NCBI GenBank assembly: GCA_010031985.1
Contig: RGYP01000161.1
Location: 1-5,061 of the forward strand
Direction: 5' to 3'
DNA length: 5,061 nt
Source of the DNA: Gammaproteobacteria bacterium
GTDB lineage: Bacteria; Pseudomonadota; Gammaproteobacteria; Steroidobacterales; Steroidobacteraceae
Numbering within the stretch: position 1 is the first letter of the stretch; each line of letters opens with the position of its first letter. The position numbers were made by a program, and so were the translations under genes. Shown piece after piece: positions 1 through 5,061 of this stretch. The notes below the pieces were generated by a model, which made no database searches, was not told the origin of the DNA, and saw only the letters and a list, made by a program, of their open reading frames with translations.

Positions 1-1731
1 CGTCGGTGGTCCGAGGGTCTGCATCAGGCGATCGAGGCCAAGGAGGGTGTGCGGGTCCGCGAGGAAAACCAGACCATCGCCTCGATCACCTTCCAAAATT
101 ATTTCCGGCTCTACAAAAAATTGTCCGGCATGACCGGTACCGCCGACACCGAGGCGCCGGAATTCCTGCAGATCTACAATCTCGAGGTCAACGTCATTCC
201 GACGCACCGGCCGATGGTGCGCAAGGACATGCCCGACCTCGTGCATCTCACGCAGGCCGACAAATTCAAAGCCATCGTCGAAGACATCCGCGAGTGCGTG
301 GAGCGGCAGCAGCCGGTGCTCGTCGGCACCACCTCGATCGAAACTTCCGAATTGATCTCGGGCGTGTTGCAGAAAGAAGGCATCGCGCACGAAGTGCTGA
401 ACGCCAAGCAGAACGAAAAAGAGGCGCAGATCGTCGCCCAGGCCGGTCGTCCCGGCGCTGTGACCATCGCCACCAACATGGCCGGTCGCGGTACCGATAT
501 CGTGCTCGGCGGCAATCTCGAGTCCGAACTGCACGCCTTGCCGAGCGAGGCGGACGATGGCGACCGGCAGCGCGTGCGCACCGAGTGGCAGCAGCGTCAC
601 GATCAGGTGATTGCCGCGGGTGGCTTGCACATCATCGGCACCGAGCGTCACGAGTCGCGCCGCATCGACAACCAGTTGCGCGGTCGTTCTGGCCGTCAGG
701 GTGATCCGGGTTCCTCGCGCTTCTATCTGTCGATGGAAGACAACTTGATGCGAATCTTTGGCGACCCCAACTTCACCAAGCGGCTGTTGTCGGCTGCGGG
801 CATGAAAGAAGGCGAGGTCATCGAGAGCCGCATGCTCACCAAGCGCATCGAGGCGGCACAGCGCAAGGTCGAGGCGCACAACTTCGACATCCGCAAGCAG
901 CTGCTGCTGTTCGACGACGTCGCCAACGATCAGCGCAAGGTCATCTACCAGCAACGCACCGAGATCATGGGTGCGAACGAGCTTGCGCCCGCCATCCGCG
1001 GCATCCAGGCCGATGTCGTCGGCCGTATGCTCGATGAGTATTTGCCGCGCAACGTGCCGCACGAAGACTGGGACCTCGACGGGTTGCGCGAGGCGATCCG
1101 CAAAGATTTCAATGCCGACATCGACCCGCGCAATTGGCTCGCCGCAGAGCCCGATCTCGACGAAGTCACGCTGCGCGAACGTGTCATCGATGCCGTGGCA
1201 AAGAATTACGCCGTCAAGTCCGAGCGCTATGGGGTCGATCTCATGCAGGCGCTCGAGAAAGACATCATGCTGCGCACCCTCGATCAGCATTGGCGCGAGC
1301 ACCTGGCGGCGATGGACTACCTGCGCCAGGGTATCCACTTGCGCAGCTACGCCCAGAAAGACTACCGCTACGAGTACCGACGCGAGGCCTATGAGCTGTT
1401 CGCCAGCATGCTCGATCGCGTCAAGTTCGATACCGCTTCCATGCTGACTCGCGTCGAGATTCGCAGCGAGGCCGAGTTGCAGCGCGAAGAGGAAGAACGA
1501 CAACGTCGCCTGCTCGCTGCGCTGCAGGCGCAGCATGCGGAGGCTCAGTCCGTGCTCTCGGGCCCGGCGGCCGACGAGCCTGCCAACGCGCAGGGCGACG
1601 ACGGTTTCACGGCCGAGGCCGTGCCGCAATCGCCCGTCACGCGTGGCGAGCGCAAGGTCGGGCGCAACGAGCCCTGTCCCTGCGGCTCGGGTCGCAAATA
1701 CAAGCAGTGTCACGGCGCGTTGCAGGCCTGA
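1..1731 (+). CDS. secA: Protein translocase subunit SecA (C-terminal 576 residues; 5' end outside window)
   Basis: SecA is the ATPase motor that pushes preproteins through the SecYEG channel at the inner membrane. The frame is open from base 1, so the gene starts upstream; against the roughly 900-residue E. coli protein about 340 residues are missing (first ATPase half, most of the preprotein-binding region). Visible parts, numbered from the first residue here: the end of the substrate-binding region with RRWSEGLHQA at 1; helicase motif V MAGRGTDIVLGG near 160; motif VI QLRGRSGRQGDPG near 225; the helical scaffold from about 300; the two-helix-finger region beginning DQHWREHLAAMDYLRQG near 428; a charged, low-complexity linker; and a C-terminal zinc-binding SEC-C motif with C559, C561, C570 and H571, which in known SecA proteins contacts SecB and lipid. 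No frameshift or damaged motif is seen. The last 25 nt also encode the start of the next gene. Identity is very secure. Confidence 0.98.
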   Translation, partial: RRWSEGLHQAIEAKEGVRVREENQTIASITFQNYFRLYKKLSGMTGTADTEAPEFLQIYNLEVNVIPTHRPMVRKDMPDLVHLTQADKFKAIVEDIRECVERQQPVLVGTTSIETSELISGVLQKEGIAHEVLNAKQNEKEAQIVAQAGRPGAVTIATNMAGRGTDIVLGGNLESELHALPSEADDGDRQRVRTEWQQRHDQVIAAGGLHIIGTERHESRRIDNQLRGRSGRQGDPGSSRFYLSMEDNLMRIFGDPNFTKRLLSAAGMKEGEVIESRMLTKRIEAAQRKVEAHNFDIRKQLLLFDDVANDQRKVIYQQRTEIMGANELAPAIRGIQADVVGRMLDEYLPRNVPHEDWDLDGLREAIRKDFNADIDPRNWLAAEPDLDEVTLRERVIDAVAKNYAVKSERYGVDLMQALEKDIMLRTLDQHWREHLAAMDYLRQGIHLRSYAQKDYRYEYRREAYELFASMLDRVKFDTASMLTRVEIRSEAELQREEEERQRRLLAALQAQHAEAQSVLSGPAADEPANAQGDDGFTAEAVPQSPVTRGERKVGRNEPCPCGSGRKYKQCHGALQA

Positions 1732-2153
1732 TCGTCGTCGCGGGAGCGCTCTTCGATCGCGACGGTCGGGTGCTGATCGCCGAGCGTCCGCCAGGAAAGC
1801 ACATGGCTGGGCGCTGGGAATTCCCCGGCGGAAAAGTGGCACGCGACGAGTCGCCCGAGCAGGCTTTGCGGCGCGAACTGAGCGAGGAGCTCGGTGTCGA
1901 AGTGGCGCAGGCCGACTTCGTCATGGAACTCGTGCACACTTATCCCGATCGAGAGGTGCAACTTCGCTTCTACGTGGTCGATTCCTTCGTCGGTGAGCCG
2001 CAGGCACTCGATGGTCAGCGTCTGCGTTGGCTGATGCCGGCGGAGCTCGACCACGCGGACATCCTCGAGGCGGACCTGCCTTTCATCCGTGCTTTGCAGC
2101 GGCGGGCGCGGGACGGCAAGATAGCGCGCGCCGCGGCACCGCCAGTCGCTTGA
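1707..2153 (+). CDS. mutT: MutT-family Nudix hydrolase, probable 8-oxo-dGTP diphosphatase
   Basis: This 148-residue cytosolic protein should hydrolyse a nucleoside triphosphate to the monophosphate plus pyrophosphate; in MutT the substrate is 8-oxo-dGTP, which prevents A:T to C:G mutations. The complete Nudix box is present (G42, E48, R56, E57, E60, E61, G63) after a MutT-like HMAGRWEFPGGK segment. R27 and H32 align with E. coli MutT R23 and H28, while the position aligned with the base-recognising N119 appears to be Asp (D123, in LEADLP). Such an Asp also occurs in NudG-type and other MutT-like enzymes, so a pyrimidine or broader specificity is possible. The GTG start at 1707 lies inside secA; it is chosen because the first beta strand (VAGLIVVAGALF) begins at once and no good start follows before the Nudix fold. 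No clear Shine-Dalgarno precedes it, which fits coupling to secA translation. A mutT after secA is a familiar proteobacterial arrangement. The family is certain, the exact substrate less so. Confidence 0.92.
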   Translation: MSRRVAGLIVVAGALFDRDGRVLIAERPPGKHMAGRWEFPGGKVARDESPEQALRRELSEELGVEVAQADFVMELVHTYPDREVQLRFYVVDSFVGEPQALDGQRLRWLMPAELDHADILEADLPFIRALQRRARDGKIARAAAPPVA

Positions 2154-3661
2154 TGGTGACCAAAAAAATGAGCATCGTGCAAAGCAATCCGCAGACCGAC
2201 GAGTTGCCGCCGCGACCGAGCGGCGAACTCATCGAGGTGCGCAACCCGCGTACCGGACAAATCGATTACGACTTCAATGCGCCCTCGGAGGTGGAGCTCG
2301 CGGCGCGGCTCGGTGGCTTGCGTCATGCGCAACCGCGATGGGCTGCCCGTCCGCTCGAGGAGCGGATCGCCATCCTCAAGCGCTGGCGCGGCAAATGGGT
2401 CGCAAGACAAGCCGAAATCATTGGGGCGCTGGCGCACGACACCGGGCGATTCCTGATTGCCACCAGCGAGGTGGCCTCGGTGCTCGGCATGATCGATCGC
2501 TGGATCGCGAGCGCACCGACGCTCGCGCAGGAAGAGGAGCTACGCTCGGCCACGATGCCGAACATTTCGTATCGCTCGCAGTACGTGCCGTACCCGCTCG
2601 TCGGCATCATCAGTCCCTGGAATTTCCCGGTCTCGTTGTGTTTCATCGACGCCATCCCTGCACTGCTCGCAGGCTGTGCGGTGTACATCAAACCGAGCGA
2701 GATCACGCCGCGTTTCGTCGCGCCCGTGATGCGCACCATCGCTGCCGTCCCCGAGCTTGCCGAAGTGCTGCACGTTCAGCCGGGTGGGCGTGCGACCGGC
2801 GAGCAGCTCGTCGCCGGCGTCGACGTGGTGTGCTTCACGGGTAGCGTTGCAACCGGTCGCATCGTCGCCGAAAACGCCGCGCGCAACTTCATCCCGGCGT
2901 TCCTCGAACTCGGCGGCAACGATCCGCTCGTCATCACCGCGAGCGCCGATCTCGAACGAGCGACCGACGTCGCGTTGCGTGCAACCTGTCTCGCGACGGG
3001 TCAGGCCTGCCAGAGTCTCGAACGGGTCTACGTCGATCGACGCATCTACGAACCATTCGTCGCCCTGCTGGTTGAGAAGGCGCGACGCGTCGAGCCCAAC
3101 TGGCCCGACATCCACGAGGGCACGATCGGTCCCTTCATTTTCGGTAAGCAAGCCGATATCGTCGCTGCGCAGATCGCCGAGGCCGTCGCCAAGGGTGCGC
3201 GCGTCCTGTGTGGCGGCAACATGGAAGATCACGGTGGCAAGTGGCTGCGGCCCACCGTGCTCGTCGACGTGAACCACGACATGCGCATCATGCGGGACGA
3301 AACTTTTGGTCCGGTCATTCCGGTGATGGCCTACGACCATGTCGACGAGGCGATAGAACTTGCCAACGAGGGGGTCTACGGACTCTCGGCCGGCGTCATC
3401 GCGGGCACGCTCGAGGAAGCCGAGGTCATCGGTCGACGCATCGATGCCGGCGGCGTCAGTCTCAACGACGGCTCGCTCACCGCGATGTGCCACGAAATGG
3501 AGAAGCATTCCTTCAAGCTCTCCGGTATGGGCGGTTCGCGGATGGGTGCGGCTGGTTACACTCGCTTCTTCCGTCGCAAGGTGCTCATCCGCCAGCACGG
3601 GCAACCCGCTACCATGGCGAATATCGCCGAATCGAATCTCAGCACAGGAAAAAAATCATGA
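2153..3661 (+). CDS. Aldehyde dehydrogenase family protein (NAD(P)-dependent)
   Basis: A complete ALDH-superfamily enzyme of 502 residues, oxidising an aldehyde to a carboxylate with NAD(P)+ in the cytosol; the substrate cannot be named from sequence. Numbered from the ATG at 2153: oxyanion-hole N157 in SPWNFP; cofactor-binding K180 and E183 in KPSE; the Rossmann motif FTGS at 228-231; general base E252 in ELGGNDP; nucleophile C286 in GQACQ; and E383/F385 in ETFGPV. The E252 to C286 gap of 34 matches classical ALDHs (E268/C302). The C-terminal motif is unusual: KLSGMGGSRMG at about 455-465 replaces the common PFGG-x-K-x-SG-x-GR form. A hydrophilic tail of about 20 residues follows. Start choice: ATG 2153 shares one base with the mutT stop (TGATG, re-initiation type); ATG 2168, giving 497 residues, has GGTGA 8 nt upstream and is a real alternative. 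The 3' end overlaps the next gene by 4 nt. Family certain; I cannot assign a subfamily. Confidence 0.95.
   Translation: MVTKKMSIVQSNPQTDELPPRPSGELIEVRNPRTGQIDYDFNAPSEVELAARLGGLRHAQPRWAARPLEERIAILKRWRGKWVARQAEIIGALAHDTGRFLIATSEVASVLGMIDRWIASAPTLAQEEELRSATMPNISYRSQYVPYPLVGIISPWNFPVSLCFIDAIPALLAGCAVYIKPSEITPRFVAPVMRTIAAVPELAEVLHVQPGGRATGEQLVAGVDVVCFTGSVATGRIVAENAARNFIPAFLELGGNDPLVITASADLERATDVALRATCLATGQACQSLERVYVDRRIYEPFVALLVEKARRVEPNWPDIHEGTIGPFIFGKQADIVAAQIAEAVAKGARVLCGGNMEDHGGKWLRPTVLVDVNHDMRIMRDETFGPVIPVMAYDHVDEAIELANEGVYGLSAGVIAGTLEEAEVIGRRIDAGGVSLNDGSLTAMCHEMEKHSFKLSGMGGSRMGAAGYTRFFRRKVLIRQHGQPATMANIAESNLSTGKKS
2155..2159 (+). promoter_or_regulatory. Possible Shine-Dalgarno for the internal ATG of the aldehyde dehydrogenase
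   Basis: GGTGA can pair with the 16S rRNA 3' end (complement of ...AGGAGGTGATC) and lies 8 nt before the ATG at 2168, favouring that start over the ATG at 2153, which has no purine-rich leader. Aligned to the core AGGAGG the spacing is about 11 nt, a little long. The site therefore leaves both starts open; they differ by five residues (MVTKK). Confidence 0.4.
3646..3649 (+). promoter_or_regulatory. Shine-Dalgarno of the 129-residue unknown gene
   Basis: AGGA followed by an A-rich 8-nt spacer precedes the ATG at 3658. It lies within the last codons of the aldehyde dehydrogenase and supports both the reality and the start of the downstream gene. With the ATGA overlap it points to coupled or re-initiating translation. 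Confidence 0.75.
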
Positions 3662-4047
3662 GTACTCAGGACCTTGGTCTGCCCGACATCAAGATCGATG
3701 CCACCAGCCTCTACCGCGAGGAGGTTTTCACGGATCGCCGTGCGGGCACGCTGCGTCGCATGATGCCGGTCACGGCAGACGGTGCGCCCGATCCGGCACG
3801 TCCCGTGCTGTGGCTCGGTCAGACGCAGCTGATGACCCCGGGCGGTGTGCTGCCGCTCGGCTTCGAGATCGAAGCGGCCACGCTCGCCGAGGCCATCGAA
3901 AAATTCCCGACCGCCGTGCGTGCCGCGCTCGAAGAGGCCATCGAAGAAGCGCAGCAGATGCGCCGCGAGGCGGCTTCGCGCATCGTCGTGCCCGAAGGCG
4001 GTGCCGCGCTCGGTCAGTCGCTAGGCGGCAAGATCAAACTGCCCTGA
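3658..4047 (+). CDS. Uncharacterised 129-residue protein coupled to the aldehyde dehydrogenase
   Basis: I do not recognise this family and assign no function. The coding call rests on three things: an ATGA overlap with the aldehyde dehydrogenase stop, a good Shine-Dalgarno (AGGA, 8 nt before the ATG), and a composition like a folded cytosolic protein. There is no signal peptide and no membrane segment. Residues 1-35 are mixed and basic, including an arginine cluster (DRRAGTLRR, 26-34). Residues 36-72 look beta-rich, with a proline-containing turn (DGAPDPARP) and the hydrophobic stretches VLWLGQTQLM and GGVLPLGFEIEA. Residues 73-106 form a strongly predicted, Ala/Glu-rich, probably amphipathic helix that could mediate dimerisation or partner binding. 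Residues 107-129 are a Gly-rich tail ending GGKIKLP. There are no Cys or His residues, so a metal-binding or redox role is unlikely. Coupling to the enzyme suggests near-stoichiometric production and perhaps a subunit, chaperone or regulator role; this is inference from context only. Confidence 0.85.
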   Translation: MSTQDLGLPDIKIDATSLYREEVFTDRRAGTLRRMMPVTADGAPDPARPVLWLGQTQLMTPGGVLPLGFEIEAATLAEAIEKFPTAVRAALEEAIEEAQQMRREAASRIVVPEGGAALGQSLGGKIKLP

Positions 4048-4062
4048 TCCGAGAGCCATTGC

Positions 4063-4096
4063 GATCGCGCTCGCTCTCGCGCCGGCGCTCGCGATC
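4063..4096. terminator. Imperfect inverted repeat between convergent genes, possible bidirectional terminator
   Basis: Arms at 4063-4074 (gatcgcgctcgc) and 4085-4096 (gcgctcgcgatc) pair over 12 positions with two adjacent mismatches, around a 10-nt loop. The hairpin fills most of the 47-nt gap between the convergent 129-residue gene and can, where a shared terminator would be expected; its right arm reaches into the can stop codon. No T-tract follows on either strand, so it is not a classical intrinsic terminator and could simply reflect GC-rich sequence. Confidence 0.35.
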
Positions 4097-4736
4097 AGGC
4101 CGACTCGGCCACCTGTCGATAGACCTCTGCGAACTCGGCTGCGGACTTCACGCACACCGAGAGGTCCTTTAGCAGTCCGTCGTGCAGGTCGTAGATCCAG
4201 CCATGGATCTCGAGTGCCTTGCCGCGATCCCAGGCGCTTTGCACGATCGTCGTCTGGCCGACGTTGAGCACCTGTTCCATCACGTTGAGTTCGCAGAGTC
4301 GGTGTAGTCGGCTGGCTTCGTCGGGCAGCTCGTCGAGCCGCGAGTGGTGCTTTTTCATCACGTCTTGCACGTGACGTAGCCAGTTGTCGATCAGACCGAG
4401 CCGCGAATTGTTAAGCGCAGCCTGTACGCCACCGCAGCCGTAATGGCCGCAGACGATCACGTGTTCGACGTCGAGCACGTCGACCGCGTATTGCAGCACC
4501 GACAGGCAGTTGAGGTCGGTATGTACCACCACGTTGGCGACGTTGCGGTGCACGAACAGTTCGCCGGGCAGCAGTCCGACGATTTCGTTGGCTGGCACGC
4601 GACTATCGGCACAGCCTATCCAAAGATAATCCGGAGATTGCTGGCCCACGAGCTTGGCAAAGAATTCAGGGTCCTGCGCGGTGATCTCCGCGGACCAGAT
4701 CTTGTTGCGATCGAACAGGGGCTTGAGGCTGCGCAA
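4095..4736 (-). CDS. can: Beta-class carbonic anhydrase (Can/YadF type)
   Basis: A 213-residue zinc enzyme interconverting CO2 and bicarbonate in the cytosol, supplying bicarbonate for carboxylations when ambient CO2 is low. Zinc ligands C42, H98 and C101 and the D44/R46 catalytic dyad (GCADSRVP, GHYGCGG) lie at the same residue numbers as in E. coli Can. W39, R64 and Y182 match the W39/R64/Y181 set forming the non-catalytic bicarbonate pocket of Haemophilus and E. coli enzymes, so an allosteric, pH-sensitive type II enzyme is expected. Further E. coli-like blocks are ELFVHRNVAN, HTDLNCLSVLQYAVDVL, CELNVMEQV and HGW-x-Y-x-x-HDGLL. The start is TTG at 4736: no ATG or GTG lies between the in-frame stop at 4758-4760 and the conserved N-terminus, the protein then aligns end to end with E. 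coli Can, and GGAG sits 9 nt upstream. It lies 21 nt after the peptidase stop and is convergent with the unknown 129-residue gene. Confidence 0.97.
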   Translation of the reverse strand: MRSLKPLFDRNKIWSAEITAQDPEFFAKLVGQQSPDYLWIGCADSRVPANEIVGLLPGELFVHRNVANVVVHTDLNCLSVLQYAVDVLDVEHVIVCGHYGCGGVQAALNNSRLGLIDNWLRHVQDVMKKHHSRLDELPDEASRLHRLCELNVMEQVLNVGQTTIVQSAWDRGKALEIHGWIYDLHDGLLKDLSVCVKSAAEFAEVYRQVAESA

Positions 4737-4745
4737 CGGGGCGTG

Positions 4746-4749
4746 CTCC
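4746..4749 (-). promoter_or_regulatory. Shine-Dalgarno supporting the TTG start of can
   Basis: On the minus strand GGAG lies 9 nt upstream of the TTG at 4736, within the 21-nt gap after the peptidase stop. It decides the start, since no ATG or GTG is available between that stop and the conserved N-terminus. Confidence 0.7.
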
Positions 4750-4757
4750 GCAATGGG

Positions 4758-5061
4758 TCAATGGGCCGCGATCGGCTCGCCCGCGGGGCGATCGAGCTTG
4801 GGGCGATCGGGATGCAGCGTACGTGCAAAGAAATCGGCGATCATGTCGTAGGCGTGTGGTCCGGTGGCGCCGAAACGCAACAGTCCGTGCTTGCTGCCGG
4901 GGTAGGGCATGACCTCGAAAGGCTTGCGCAGATCCTGCAGTTTTTTGAACAGCGCGGTGCTGTGGGTGAAGAGTACGTTGTCGTCGGCCATGCCATGCAT
5001 GACGAGCAAGGGTCCGGCGAGATCGACTGCGTGCGTCATCACCATGCCATCGCGGTAACCC
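4758..5061 (-). CDS. S9-family peptidase, dipeptidyl-peptidase-IV-like (C-terminal 100 residues; 5' end outside window)
   Basis: This is the end of the alpha/beta-hydrolase catalytic domain of a prolyl oligopeptidase/DPP-IV family serine peptidase, which cleaves short peptides, often after proline. Numbered from the first full residue in the window: GYRDG at 1, an entry sequence common in this family; the strand-loop GPLLVMHGMADDNVLF at 16-31 carrying the catalytic Asp (D26); and YPGSKHGL at 53-60 carrying the catalytic His (H58). The 32-residue spacing equals that of human DPP-IV D708 to H740. The nucleophile serine (expected in G-x-S-x-G-G) lies upstream outside the window, so activity cannot be fully judged. 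The reading frame runs open through position 5061, so the ATG at 5045 is internal, not a start. Relatives are usually periplasmic with a signal peptide, which is not visible here. The tail after about residue 82 is Pro-rich and unconserved. It may be co-transcribed with can. Confidence 0.93.
   Translation of the reverse strand, partial: GYRDGMVMTHAVDLAGPLLVMHGMADDNVLFTHSTALFKKLQDLRKPFEVMPYPGSKHGLLRFGATGPHAYDMIADFFARTLHPDRPKLDRPAGEPIAAH

Noticed and set aside
6..704. Plus-strand open frame of 232 codons in another frame of secA
   Set aside because: The translation is Arg/Ala/Gly-rich low-complexity sequence typical of a shifted frame, and the SecA frame fully explains the region.
2027..2152. 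Upstream extension of the aldehyde dehydrogenase within the mutT 3' region
   Set aside because: The 42 extra residues are a shifted-frame reading of mutT with no ALDH similarity; ATG 2153 or 2168 gives a normal-length N-terminus.
2540..3604. Long minus-strand open frame of 354 codons antisense to the aldehyde dehydrogenase
   Set aside because: It is a mirror of GC-rich codon bias in a clearly real plus-strand enzyme; its translation is rich in Asp, His and Arg, has no recognisable motif and no ribosome-binding context.
3208..3657. Upstream extension of the 129-residue gene inside the aldehyde dehydrogenase
   Set aside because: The extension is Arg/His-rich shifted-frame sequence; the ATG at 3658 has a Shine-Dalgarno and the composition changes to a normal protein exactly there.
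4061..4068. GCGATCGC octamer resembling the cyanobacterial HIP1 repeat
   Set aside because: I noted it only here, and the genes are proteobacterial in type; chance in GC-rich sequence and part of the inverted repeat is enough to explain it.
4758..5045. Treating the 95-codon frame from the ATG at 5045 as a small complete gene
   Set aside because: The frame continues open to the window edge with family-conserved residues (GYRDG), so this is the 3' end of a larger S9 peptidase gene.

Overview
The window reads as a GC-rich proteobacterial chromosome, most likely a gammaproteobacterium. The SecA fragment and the carbonic anhydrase both resemble their Escherichia coli counterparts closely; the carbonic anhydrase has its active-site residues at the same positions as E. 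coli Can. The final gene is a DPP-IV-like serine peptidase of a kind I associate with Xanthomonadales-type and related lineages, but I cannot place the genus. I see no tRNA, rRNA, CRISPR array, insertion sequence or phage gene.

Layout. Positions 1-4047 carry four plus-strand genes packed with no intergenic base: the C-terminal 576 residues of secA (truncated by the window edge), a MutT-type Nudix hydrolase overlapping secA by 25 nt, an aldehyde dehydrogenase whose first possible ATG shares one base with the mutT stop, and a 129-residue protein of unknown function joined to the aldehyde dehydrogenase by a 4-nt ATGA overlap. A 47-nt convergent gap (4048-4094) holds an imperfect GC-rich inverted repeat. 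Positions 4095-5061 are on the minus strand: a beta-carbonic anhydrase (can) with a TTG start, preceded by the last 100 residues of an S9-family peptidase that ends 21 nt upstream of can.

How the genes relate. The plus-strand group looks like one transcription unit with coupled translation: secretion ATPase, nucleotide-pool sanitation, an NAD(P)-dependent aldehyde oxidation step, and the unknown small protein. Only the last two look like a functional pair; the link to secA and mutT is probably only positional. The minus-strand pair (peptidase, can) is close enough to be co-transcribed, with no evident shared pathway.

Overall this is mostly housekeeping sequence. The most promising item for new biology is the unknown 129-residue protein coupled to an aldehyde dehydrogenase with an atypical C-terminal motif. 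I found no convincing evidence of a wholly new system.
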